From positions 62,001 to 126,000 of the forward strand of contig JADJFC010000002.1 in the NCBI GenBank assembly GCA_016708785.1: a DNA stretch of 64,000 nt, in the 5' to 3' direction. Shown one piece after another: positions 33,887 through 43,471 of the stretch. A program made the position numbers and the translations under genes. How positions within the stretch are numbered: position 1 is the stretch's first letter; the number at the start of each line of letters is the position of its first letter. Under the pieces are notes generated by a model, which saw nothing but the letters and a program-made list of their open reading frames with translations, made no database searches and was not told where the DNA came from. Origin of the DNA: Bacteroidota bacterium. GTDB lineage: Bacteria; Bacteroidota; Bacteroidia; AKYH767-A; 2013-40CM-41-45.

Positions 33887-34957
33887 ATGAATACAAAACC
33901 AAGAATGTTAAAAAGAGCATTATACTTTATTGTACCATTGGTGTTGATTGCAGTTCTAGTAGTCAAATTGAAAAATAACAAAAAAGTTGCACAAGATAAA
34001 GTTTATCAATATGATAAGGAACAACCTATAAATGTTCAGGCAGACACATTGCAAATTGAAGATTTGAGTTCAGAAATTAATTATTCCGGAACATTTGAGC
34101 CAAACAAGGAAACTAAATTAAGTGCTGAGATACAAGGAAAAATCAATGAAATCTTTGTAGATGTTGGGAGTTATGTGAATAAAGGCCAAACAGTGGTGCA
34201 GTTAGATAATTCATTATTGAAACTTCAAGTCAAGAATAATGAAGTGCAAATTGAAGGATTAGAAGCTGATGTAAACCGTTACACCATATTAGCAAATGCT
34301 GATGCTATTCAAGGAGTTCAATTGGAGAAAGCTGTATTGGGATTGAAATCTGCTAAAACGCAGAAAGCTATTTTATTAGAGCAAATAGATAAAACAACTA
34401 TTAAAGCCCCTTTTAATGGAATAGTTACTGCTAAATTAAGTGAAGTAGGAGCATTTGCTGCATCCGGAATTCCATTGCTTCAAATTTCTGATATAACAAA
34501 TTTGAAATTTACAGTCAATGTTCCGGAAAGTGAGTTGAGTCATTTTAAATTTAATCAAAGTTATTCGATTACAACTGACGCTTATTCTGAAATTCTAGTT
34601 TCAGGAAAAGCAATTATGATTGGAAGCAAAGCAAATTTAGGTAATAGTTTTCCTGTTCAGTTTGCGGTAAATAATACATCCGATCTGAAAATAAAATCAG
34701 GAATGTTTGGTAAAGTAATTTTGAAGAATGAGACCGGTGAAAGAGGCTTAATTATTCCATCATCGGCAATCATTGGTACTGCAAGTCAACCACAAGTTTA
34801 TTTGATTAAAAATGGTAAATCAGTGCTGCAGAACATTTCTATTTCAACAAGAGTGAAGAATAAAGCAATTGTGTCAAATGGATTAAAGGAAGGCGATGTA
34901 ATTGTAACAATTGGATTTATAAATCTTTTTGACGGTGCGAATGTTACTTTTAAATAA
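33887..34957 (+). CDS. RND efflux periplasmic adaptor subunit
   Basis: A 356-residue membrane-fusion protein linking the inner membrane pump to TolC. One N-terminal membrane anchor (FIVPLVLIAVLVVKL), lipoyl half-motifs (KLSAEIQGKINEIFVDVGSYV and IKAPFNGIVTAKLSEVG), an alpha hairpin between them, and beta-barrel domains. It begins 8 bases after tolC and is followed by acrB 12 bases on. Confidence 0.93.
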   Translation: MNTKPRMLKRALYFIVPLVLIAVLVVKLKNNKKVAQDKVYQYDKEQPINVQADTLQIEDLSSEINYSGTFEPNKETKLSAEIQGKINEIFVDVGSYVNKGQTVVQLDNSLLKLQVKNNEVQIEGLEADVNRYTILANADAIQGVQLEKAVLGLKSAKTQKAILLEQIDKTTIKAPFNGIVTAKLSEVGAFAASGIPLLQISDITNLKFTVNVPESELSHFKFNQSYSITTDAYSEILVSGKAIMIGSKANLGNSFPVQFAVNNTSDLKIKSGMFGKVILKNETGERGLIIPSSAIIGTASQPQVYLIKNGKSVLQNISISTRVKNKAIVSNGLKEGDVIVTIGFINLFDGANVTFK

Positions 34958-34969
34958 TATCTACGAAAA

Positions 34970-37900
34970 ATGAACATTACAGAAATTTCAATTAAACGGC
35001 CATCTCTGATAATTGTGCTTTTCAGCGTATTTACGTTATTGGGCATTTTAGGATATAAAAACTTAAGTTATGAATTAATGCCGGACTTTAATCAGCCGGT
35101 AGTTGTAATTAAAACTGCTTACCCGGGTGCTGAACCGAATGAAGTTGAAACATCAGTTTCACGAAAGATTGAAGATGCATTGTCTAATTTAGAAGGTGTC
35201 GATTACTTAGTTACAAAGTCCCTTCCGAATGCTTCTATAATTATTGCTAATCTAAAATACGGAACTGATCTGGATAAAACAATGCAAGATGCTCAACGGT
35301 ATATTGACAACATTAGGAAGGATTTGCCGCAAGATATCTTAAGTCCGGTAATGAGTAAAGTTTCACCGAACGATTTGCCTATTATGTCAATAAGTGCTAC
35401 AAGTAATTTATCTGCAGCTGAGTTTTATCAAAAAATGAAGGATGATTATTTGCCTCAAATTCAACAATTAAAAGGTGTTGCAGAGATCACTGTTTTGGGT
35501 GGTGAGGAAAGAGAAGTGCAAGTAAAGATAAATCAAGATAAACTTAAGTTTTATAGAATTTCACTTTTACAGGTTGTTGAAGCAATTAATCGTACAGGCT
35601 TAGATATGCCTGCCGGTAACGTTCAAACTAATGAAGAAAATAAATCAGTTCGTTTAGCGGGAAAATATACAACGGTTGAAGATATTAAAATGTTCAGGTT
35701 GCACTTCCTGTTTCGGGTAGTCCGGTATATGTAAAAGATGTTGCCAATGTTATTGATGGTATAAGGGAGACAAGATCTATAAGTCGTTATAATGGCAAAA
35801 ATGGAATAGGGTTAATGTTGAAAAAACAAGGTGATGCAAATGCTGTGGATGTTTCAAAATTGGTTCGAAATAAAATTCAGTCTATTGAAAGGCAAAATTT
35901 GAGTTCTGGTGTGAAATTTATAATTGCTGACGATAGTACTGATAATACTATTGCTGCAGTTAAATCAGTTTTTTTGATTTAATATTGGCGGTGGTATTGG
36001 TTTCATTAGTGATGCTATTGTTCCTAAGAAGTTTCAGAAATTCGTTGATCGTAATCATTGCCATTCCAACTTCTTTAGTAACTGCATTTGCTGTTATGTG
36101 GCTTTTGGGGTATACGCTCAATTTAATGACATTGCTCGCAATGTCTTTAATAATCGGAATTTTGGTGGATGACGCTGTTGTTGTATTGGAGAACATTCAA
36201 AAGCATCTAGACAAAGGAAAAGACAAACGAATTGCTGCAATGGATGGTCGTATGGAAATAGGTTTTGCAGCATTGTCGATCACATTAGTTGATGTGGTGG
36301 TGTTTTTGCCTATACTTTTTGTACAAGTTTTTGTTGCGGATATGCTCAAACAGTTTTCGGTCGTCGTAATAACATCAACACTTACCAGTTTATTGGTTGG
36401 ATTCACACTTACACCTTGGTTAGCTTCTCGTATTGGTAAAAAGGAAGATTTGAAACCAACTAATTATTTCAATCGCTTTTTGCTTTGGTTTGAGTTCCAA
36501 CTGGAGTTATTTACTGATTGGTACGGGAGAAAATTGGAATGGGTTTTGCGTCACAAATTAATTTTTGGAGTATTTGTGTTATTGCTTTTTGTAGTGACCT
36601 TAGGAATTATGAAGCAAGGAATCATTGGGAAAGAATTAATCTCTACAGGTGATCAGGGAAAATTTAGAATGGCATTGGAATTTGACAAATCAACTTCTAT
36701 ACAGCAGAATAATATCCTTACACAGAAAATTGAGACATATATAATTCAACAACCGGAAGTGCAAACGATATTCAGTAATATTGGTGGACCAAGCACAGGT
36801 ATTGGAAGTTTAGGAGTAGGTGCAGCAAATAAATCAGAATTTACCATTCAGTTAAAGTCAAAAAGTGAACTTAAAAATTTGCCTACCGAATCATTTATGA
36901 AAAAACTTAGAGAAGATCTAAAATCAGAATTTCCCGGCATAAACTATTCAATGGCTGCTTTAGGCCTAATACCTCGCTCAGCACCGATTGAAATTACATT
37001 AAGCGGAAACAATTTAGATTTGGTAATGAAAACAGGAAGTGAACTAAAAGCAATAATTGAAAAAGTTCCCGGCGCAGATAATGTTCGCTTATCAGTGGAA
37101 GCAGGTAATCCCGAATACATAATTGTACCCGACAAAGATAAAATGCAACGCTTAGGTTTAACAACAGCTTATGTTGGCATGAATATGAGAACAGCTTTTA
37201 CCGGAAATGACGATGCAGCACTCACCGACAATGGAACGGAGTATCCGGTGAGAATTTGGTTAGATGAATTTAGCAGGCAAAATTATATGGATGTCCTGAA
37301 ACTTTCTATTATCAATCCATTTGGAGTACCGATAGAGGTTTCACAATTTGCAACCGTTCAGCAAGAAAATTCGCCCTCATTGTTGGAAAGAAAAGACAGA
37401 CAGCCTTCAGTTACGCTTACTGCTGACGCATTAGGAAGACCTTCCGGAACGGTAGCAGACGATGTTGTAGCCTATCTGAATGACAATCCTTTGCCAAATG
37501 GTTTGCAAATGACATGGGGTAGCGATATAAAACGTCAGAATGATAGCTTTGGAGCTTTAGGTTCAGTATTGCTAATTTCGTTTTTGCTGATTTACCTGAT
37601 TATGGTAGCTCTTTATGACAATTTTGTTTATCCATTTGTAGTTTTGTTTTCTATTCCTTTAGCAGCAATTGGAGCATTTTTCGCTTTAAATTTGTCGTTA
37701 AACAATTTGAGTTTGTTCGCCCTGCTAGGTTTAATTATGTTAATGGGTTTGGTGGTAAAAAATGCTATTCTTATCGTGGATTTTACCAATCAATTGAAAG
37801 CAGAAGGAAGGCATTTTAAAGAAGCTCTTATTATTGCTGGAAAAGGTCGTATGAGACCAATCTTAATGACAACAATTTCAATGGTAGTTGGTATGCTTCC

Positions 37901-38051
37901 AATTGCGATGGCAACAGGAACAGGTGCAGAATGGAAAAATGGCCTTGCTTGGGTAATCATTGGTGGACTTCTTTCCTCGTTAATTTTAACAGTGTTTTTA
38001 GTTCCGGTGGTCTATTATTTAGTTGATGATGCGAGAAAACATGATTCTTGA
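34970..38051 (+). CDS. RND efflux transporter permease, two frameshifts as given
   Basis: An AcrB/HAE1-type proton-driven pump of about 1026 residues once two frameshifts are repaired. The N-terminus is intact (MNITEISIKRPSLIIVLFSV, PDFNQPVVVIKTAYPGAEP). The frame changes near 35692 (four A where five are expected, ...EDIK-NVQVALPVSG) and again at 35969-35975 (seven T where eight are expected, ...VF-DLILAVVLVSLVML). The rest continues with helix 4 (LLAMSLIIGILVDDAVVVLEN, abbreviated), where the Asp pair LVDDA relays protons, and the C-terminal helices (LGLIMLMGLVVKNAILIVDF). Both lesions are single-base losses in homopolymers and may be sequence errors. The substrate is unknown. Confidence 0.9.
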
Positions 38052-38079
38052 CATGATTCAAGAAATTTTCAAGAAAATA

Positions 38080-38111
38080 TTGGGAGGAGGAAAGTAATTT
38101 AGGTAATTTTG
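38080..38111 (+). promoter_or_regulatory. Promoter of tetR
   Basis: TTG at 38080-38082, 21-base spacer, and TAATTTTG at 38104-38111, an exact TAnnTTTG. The operator palindrome starts three bases later. Confidence 0.55.
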
Positions 38112-38113
38112 TA

Positions 38114-38131
38114 TGTAAGTATTCACTTACA
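38114..38131. promoter_or_regulatory. Predicted TetR operator 2
   Basis: TGTAAGTATTCACTTACA is a perfect 7-bp half-site palindrome around ATTC. It lies between the -7 box and the tetR start, so bound repressor would block its own gene. It matches 17 of 18 bases with 30268-30285. Confidence 0.7.
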
Positions 38132-38153
38132 AATTTCTTTTAATTTAATTGGT

Positions 38154-38750
38154 ATGATAGAAGCAATTTCAGTAAGACAATTAGAGATCATTGACGCAGC
38201 CGGAAGAATATTGACAGCTTCGGGTGTAAGTGGTTTGACCATAAAGAATCTTGCCAACGAAATGAAATTTTCTGAAGGTGCTATTTACAGACATTTCACC
38301 AGCAAAGAAGAAATTATAATTGCCTTGCTCGATTATCTTTCCAATGATATGGATGAAAGACTGGCTAAAGTGAATTCTTTCGAAGTAGGGCCTGAAGAGA
38401 AATTTGTTTCCCTTTTTCAAAATCAATTTTCATTCTTCAAAAAGAATCCGCATTATGTTGTTGCTGTATTTTCAGATGGATTATTGGAAGCAAGCCAGAG
38501 AATCAATGAGACTATTTTAAGAGTCATGGATGTGAAAATGAAGCACGTGAAAATGATAGTTGTTGAGGGACAGAAAAAGAAAGTGTTTACCAATGAGATT
38601 TCAGCGGATGAAATAATAAGTATTGTATTAGGGACATTCAGACTTCAAATGTATCGATGGCGGGTTGCAAATTTTAAGTTTGATATTAAGAAAAATGGTG
38701 ATAAAATGATTCAGTCAGTGCTGGTTTTAATAAAGCACTGCTCAAAATGA
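38154..38750 (+). CDS. TetR/AcrR family transcriptional regulator
   Basis: A 198-residue repressor. The N-terminal helix-turn-helix is typical (RQLEIIDAAGRILTASG, LTIKNLANEMKFSEGAIYRH, FTSKEEIIIALLDYL), followed by a helical ligand-binding domain. The ATG at 38154 is used; the frame is open upstream from a TTG, but that stretch covers the operator. It sits directly after acrB, and matching palindromes precede both tetR and the efflux operon, so it most likely represses both until the pump substrate binds. Confidence 0.9.
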   Translation: MIEAISVRQLEIIDAAGRILTASGVSGLTIKNLANEMKFSEGAIYRHFTSKEEIIIALLDYLSNDMDERLAKVNSFEVGPEEKFVSLFQNQFSFFKKNPHYVVAVFSDGLLEASQRINETILRVMDVKMKHVKMIVVEGQKKKVFTNEISADEIISIVLGTFRLQMYRWRVANFKFDIKKNGDKMIQSVLVLIKHCSK

Positions 38751-38841
38751 ATGTGCATTTGCAATGGAATTTGCAGAAAGCTTCAACGAAAAAAAGAGAA
38801 TATTAATTCAAAATAATTATCAGATCAAAAAACAAAGAGTC

Positions 38842-40461
38842 ATGATTAAGAAAACAACATTCCTTATTGCCTTATTATTTACAATGTCAATAGTAGGCTA
38901 TACTCAATCAACACCCTTTCAGATTGCATTGGAGCCGGTAAACATTTCAGGTTTAGGTGGTATTCAGGCTTTCGCCTGGGGACAATACAATGGAAAGTGG
39001 CTTATAGTTGGTGGCCGATTGGACGGATTGCATCAACGACAACCATTTGCTGCATTTGATATAGCAGGGCATAATACTCAGCTCATTGTTATTGATCCTG
39101 TTGCACAGCAGAAATGGACAGCGCCATTGTCATCTTTGCCTGTCGGTATGCAGGAGCAATTAAGTTCAACAAATATGGAGTTTTATCAGGATGGAGATTA
39201 TCTCTACCTGATCGGAGGATATGGCTATAGTAATACTGTTGCTGACCATACTACATATCCGAACATGAGTGCCATCAATGTTCCAAATACCGTTAATGCA
39301 ATTATCGGAGGAACTTCTTTTACTACTGAGGTCAGACAAATTACGGATACGATGTTTCGTGTTACCGGTGGATATTTGAATAAAATTAATGATACCTACT
39401 ACATAACAGGCGGGCAGAAATTTTTAGGACGATATAATCCAATGGGTCCAACTCATGGCCCCGGCTTTATTCAGGAATATACTAATTCTATTCGCAAATT
39501 CACGATCGATGATGATGGAACGACAATAACTGTTACACATCTGCCTTCTATTACAGATACTGTTAATCTACACAGAAGAGATTACAATGTGGCTGCTCAG
39601 ATCTTTCCCGGTGGGGAGGAAGGTCTTACTGCATTTTCTGGTGTATTCCAACAGGCTGTGAATTTGCCATTTTTAAATTGTGTGAATATTGATAGCGTAG
39701 GATATACTGTGAACAATGCATTCACACAATATTACAATCATTACCATTGTGCACATATTCCATTGTATAGTGCGGCAAACAATGAAATGCATACATTGTT
39801 TTTTGGTGGAATAGCGCAATACTTTGATAGTTCCGGAATTCTGGTTCAGGACAATAATGTTCCTTTTGTCAAAACTATTGCAAGAGTTACCAGAGATGCA
39901 CGTGGAGTAATGGCTGAATATAAATTACCGATAGAAATGCCTTCGCTTTTAGGGGCAAGTTCTGAGTTTATACCTGTTGAAACATTGCCACATTACAACA
40001 ATGAGGTATTTAAACTGGATGAGTTTACTGCTGATACTACTCTAGTGGGTTACATCTATGGCGGAATCAGTAGCACAGCTGCAAATGTATTTTTTACAAA
40101 TACAGGCACTCAAAGTAGTGCGAGTAGTCAGATATTTGAAGTGTATGTAATTAAAAATGCTCCGGTTGGAATAGATGATTTGAATGAGCAAAGTACTGGA
40201 ACATTAAAATTAATGGTTTACCCAAATCCTAATGATGGAAATTTTAAAGTGAATTACAATCTAATTCGTTCGTCAGATGTAAAAATATCAATTTATGATA
40301 TGAATGGTAAAGTAATTGAAAACACTACCGTGCAAGGAATGACTGCAGGTAAACATACATTTGAGAAAAGATCTTCTGATTTTGTGAGAGGTGGAAAGTA
40401 TATTCTAACTGTTGAGACGGAGTACGAAAAAGCGATTAGAAAAGTGATTATGAAAAAATAA
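38842..40461 (+). CDS. Kelch-like secreted protein with T9SS sorting domain
   Basis: A 539-residue protein with a signal peptide (TTFLIALLFTMSIVGYTQ), then a beta-propeller body with repeated G-G motifs (WLIVGGRLDG, YLYLIGGYGY, FRVTGGYLN, YYITGGQK, LFFGGIAQY, YIYGGISS) typical of Kelch blades. A type A T9SS domain closes it (LMVYPNPNDGNFKVNY, VKISIYDMNGKVIE, ...KAIRKVIMKK). Probably surface-exposed or released. The ATG at 38842 is chosen because it starts the signal peptide. The next gene starts 8 bases downstream, suggesting a unit with the two lipoproteins. Confidence 0.85.
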   Translation: MIKKTTFLIALLFTMSIVGYTQSTPFQIALEPVNISGLGGIQAFAWGQYNGKWLIVGGRLDGLHQRQPFAAFDIAGHNTQLIVIDPVAQQKWTAPLSSLPVGMQEQLSSTNMEFYQDGDYLYLIGGYGYSNTVADHTTYPNMSAINVPNTVNAIIGGTSFTTEVRQITDTMFRVTGGYLNKINDTYYITGGQKFLGRYNPMGPTHGPGFIQEYTNSIRKFTIDDDGTTITVTHLPSITDTVNLHRRDYNVAAQIFPGGEEGLTAFSGVFQQAVNLPFLNCVNIDSVGYTVNNAFTQYYNHYHCAHIPLYSAANNEMHTLFFGGIAQYFDSSGILVQDNNVPFVKTIARVTRDARGVMAEYKLPIEMPSLLGASSEFIPVETLPHYNNEVFKLDEFTADTTLVGYIYGGISSTAANVFFTNTGTQSSASSQIFEVYVIKNAPVGIDDLNEQSTGTLKLMVYPNPNDGNFKVNYNLIRSSDVKISIYDMNGKVIENTTVQGMTAGKHTFEKRSSDFVRGGKYILTVETEYEKAIRKVIMKK

Positions 40462-40469
40462 ACATAGCT

Positions 40470-40922
40470 ATGAATTCATTTAAAATTGTCTTATTGTGTT
40501 TATCGATATTGACCGTCAGTTGCAAAAACAACTCTGATGGTAAAATCGAAACGGAGGTTTCTTCTGTTGCACAAGCACATGCCCATGGTGATGAAGAGAT
40601 TCAATTGAATCAAGGGCAGAAATGGAAAGTTGATGCAGAAATGCTTTCAATAATCAGAACAATGGAAAATGATGTAGCAAGTTTTAAAGGAAGTGAGTTG
40701 GCAGAATACATTTCTTTATCGGAAAAACTGAAAAACAATATTGATTTGCTCACTTCAAATTGCACAATGAAAGGTCAGGCACACGATGAATTGCATAAAT
40801 GGTTGTTGCCCTACATTGATCTGGTCAATGCATTTTCGGAGGCGAAAGGTGGTGCGGATTCTGAAAAATTGTTTCAGGATGTAAAAAATTCATTTGTAAC
40901 GTTTAATCAATATTTCCAATGA
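40470..40922 (+). CDS. Lipoprotein with AHAHG segment
   Basis: A 150-residue protein with a lipoprotein signal (lipobox LTVSC, Cys at about 18). After it comes a short His-rich stretch (AQAHAHGDEE), then a predicted all-helical domain with further His and Cys (NCTMKGQAHDELHKW). The composition suggests metal or heme binding in a helical bundle, but I recognise no family. Its stop overlaps the next start by four bases (ATGA), so it probably works with the heme protein that follows. Confidence 0.65.
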   Translation: MNSFKIVLLCLSILTVSCKNNSDGKIETEVSSVAQAHAHGDEEIQLNQGQKWKVDAEMLSIIRTMENDVASFKGSELAEYISLSEKLKNNIDLLTSNCTMKGQAHDELHKWLLPYIDLVNAFSEAKGGADSEKLFQDVKNSFVTFNQYFQ

Positions 40923-41545
40923 AAACTAAAGCTACAATTCTTCTGGTATATTTTTCTGCCTTGTTTTTTAGTTGTAATAATTCCACTACTAAAGAGGAGT
41001 CAACAATAAATGATTCAACTTCTCACGTAAGTGCGGTTGTTAGTCCTGATATTGATGTTGATTTTTTAGCTGAAGGAAAAAGAATTTCAACAGAAGCACA
41101 AGCTGCTTTGGCAGGCAATCTGCTAAACGCAATTCAAAAGGGTGGCTCTGCATTTGCTGTGGAATTTTGCAATACTAAAGCGATTTCTCTGACTGATAGC
41201 TTGGCAAATAATTTTAATGCAAATATCAGACGTGTGAGTGATAAGCCGAGAAATGCAGTTAATCAGGCAAATGAGAATGAGTTAGCCTTCATGCAACTTG
41301 TAAGTAGCAAATTGAAAGAAAGCGAAATTCCTGAAGCAAAATTAGGGGAAATAGACGGCAAGATGGTTGGATATTATCCTATAGTAATGAAAGATATGTG
41401 TCTTCAGTGTCATGGTCAAAAAGACGCAAATATCAATGCGGAGACATTTGAAAAAATTCAAAAATTGTATCCTACTGATAAAGCTATCGGATATCAGGCA
41501 AATGAATTGAGAGGGCTTTGGGTTGTGGAGATGAATAAGAAGTAA
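40919..41545 (+). CDS. Heme-binding lipoprotein, DUF3365/Tll0287-like
   Basis: A 208-residue lipoprotein (lipobox FFSC) with one c-type heme motif, MCLQCHGQKD, near residue 160. The fold matches the Tll0287-like/DUF3365 sensor domain: FCNTKAISLTDSLANNF and VSDKPRNAVNQANENE precede the heme site, and the terminus is YQANELRGLWVVEM. Such domains are periplasmic redox or gas sensors in other bacteria. Coupled by ATGA overlap to the preceding His-rich lipoprotein. Confidence 0.82.
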   Translation: MKTKATILLVYFSALFFSCNNSTTKEESTINDSTSHVSAVVSPDIDVDFLAEGKRISTEAQAALAGNLLNAIQKGGSAFAVEFCNTKAISLTDSLANNFNANIRRVSDKPRNAVNQANENELAFMQLVSSKLKESEIPEAKLGEIDGKMVGYYPIVMKDMCLQCHGQKDANINAETFEKIQKLYPTDKAIGYQANELRGLWVVEMNKK

Positions 41546-41604
41546 TAGTTGTCCAATGGATTCAAATTTCACATACGTTTTTCACGTAGGTATAATAAGA
41601 GTGT

Positions 41605-42228
41605 ATGGAACATTTTGACAGAAAGAAACACTGGGAGAAGATTTACCAGACTAAAGAATTAAAGGAAGTAAGTTGGTTTCAGCCAACTCCGGAAACTTCT
41701 CTAGATTTTTTTAAGCAATTCAATGTGCCGATAACTGCAAAAATCATTGATGTGGGTGGTGGTGATAGTTTTTTAGTTGACCATCTGCTTGAATTGGGAT
41801 ACAAGGATTTGTCCGTTCTGGACATTTCTGAGACTGCAATTGAAAGGGCTAAACTGCGTTTAGGTGACAAGGCTAACAAAGTAAAATGGATTATAGCAGA
41901 TGCTGCAACTTTTAAGCCTACAGAGAAATACGATTTCTGGCACGATCGTGCAGCTTTTCATTTTTTAACGGAAGAGACGGAAATTTCCAATTATCTTGAA
42001 ACAGCACAGCAAAATATCAATCATAATGGTGTTCTGGTAATCGGTACATTTTCTGATCGGGGACCGACAAAATGCAGTGGTATTGAAATAAAGCAATATT
42101 CCGAATCATCCATGACTGACCGATTAAAGAAGTATTTTGATAAAATCAAGTGTATAACCATAGATCATCAAACACCTTCAGGTACTATTCAAAATTTTGT
42201 ATTTTGTAGTTTTAAGAAGAATAGTTAA
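41605..42228 (+). CDS. Class I SAM-dependent methyltransferase
   Basis: A 207-residue cytoplasmic enzyme. The SAM-binding loop is IIDVGGGDSFLVDHL, then LSVLDISETAI and WIIADAATF. The WHDRAAFHFL segment is typical of a small methyltransferase group often annotated only by fold. The substrate is unknown. Confidence 0.85.
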   Translation: MEHFDRKKHWEKIYQTKELKEVSWFQPTPETSLDFFKQFNVPITAKIIDVGGGDSFLVDHLLELGYKDLSVLDISETAIERAKLRLGDKANKVKWIIADAATFKPTEKYDFWHDRAAFHFLTEETEISNYLETAQQNINHNGVLVIGTFSDRGPTKCSGIEIKQYSESSMTDRLKKYFDKIKCITIDHQTPSGTIQNFVFCSFKKNS

Positions 42229-42283
42229 GATTTGTAGAAGAATCAACAAATTTTCTTTATTTTATAGTCTAAATTTAATTAGA

Positions 42284-43452
42284 ATGAAATATAGAAGTTG
42301 TTTGACCATACTATTGTGTATTCTTTTTACCGGTTCAGTTTTTCTCAATCGAGAGAAAAAACAGTGGAGGGCAACAATGCATTTGCATTTGAACTTTTTA
42401 AGAATGTTTTTGACGAAAAGGCAAATGTTTTTTTGTCACCTTTTAGTATCTCTTCTGCTCTTGCAATGACTTATGCCGGTGCACGGAATGAAACCGAAAA
42501 GCAGATGAGTAAGGTTTTGCATTTCGATTTGAATCAAAAAAATATTCATCAAGGGTTTTTTGAAATTAATTCTGAGTTGAAGAAGTATAAATCTAATTCA
42601 GAGATTGAATTATCCATTGCAAATGCAATATGGAAAAGAGAAGGGTCGAGTTTTAAGAAAGATTTTCTTGACATTAATAAAAAGTACTATAGCACTGATT
42701 TATTTCCACTTAAAGGCGCAAAGCCTATCAATGAATGGGCTGCGAAAAACACAAAGAATAAAATAACAGAAATTGTAACGGAGGGCGATTTGTCAGACGC
42801 CACTATGGTTTTAACTAATGCAATTTATTTTAAAGGCGATTGGCTGAATAGTTTTAATGAAAAGGAAACACAGAAATCGATGTTCAAAACTGCAAATGGT
42901 AAAGAGATCGAGACTGATATGATGTTTCAAGTAAATCAGGTGGGTTATTTTGAGGATGAAAATAATCAGGTTATTGATTTACCATATAAAGGCGAAACAA
43001 TGTCAATGACGATCATACTTCCGAAAGAATCGAATTCTATTTCTAAACTTTCTGCGGCACTTAATGTAAAACTATTTACTTCCTTTATTAAGAGCTTGGA
43101 GGAGCAAGAAGTTAATATTTATCTGCCAAAATTTTCCTTTGAATCAGAGTTTCATCTTGAAAGTGTATTACCTATTATGGGAATGGTAGATGCCTTTTAT
43201 CCGGGAAAAGCAGATTTTACAGGAATGGCAAATGATGTATTTATTGGATGAATAATTCATAAAGCAGTTATAGAAGTGAATGAAAAAGGTAGTGTAGCAG
43301 CTGCTGTAACAGCCGTTATAATTAAAACGACGTCTGCTTTGAAACAAGATATTTTCTTCAATGCTGACCACCCATTTTTAATTGTTATCCGTGAAAAGAA
43401 AACCGGCAGTATTCTATTCATGGGAAGTGTCATAGAGCCAAAAATTTATTAG
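42284..43452 (+). pseudogene. Serpin, disrupted by a frameshift and an in-frame stop
   Basis: A serine-protease-inhibitor gene with two lesions. Near the signal peptide (starting MKYRSCLTILLCILFTGSVF) five T stand where six are needed to enter the main frame (SQSREKTVEGNNAFAF). Then a nearly full serpin follows (NVFLSPFSISSALAMTYAGA, NAIYFKGDWLNSF, LPKFSFESEF). A TGA at 43249-43251 interrupts the same frame, after which the reactive-centre region continues (EVNEKGSVAAAVTA) and the serpin signature NADHPFLIVI precedes the stop at 43450-43452. The hinge is of the inhibitory type. The frameshift may be a sequence error, but the nonsense codon is not in a homopolymer, so the gene is probably decaying. 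Confidence 0.82.
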
Positions 43453-43471
43453 CCAATTCTAAATCTTGATT

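Noticed and set aside
43249..43251. TGA read as an amino acid (recoding or selenocysteine)
   Set aside because: TGA ends other genes here (for example map and rplD), no SECIS-like hairpin was seen, and the serpin has a second lesion.
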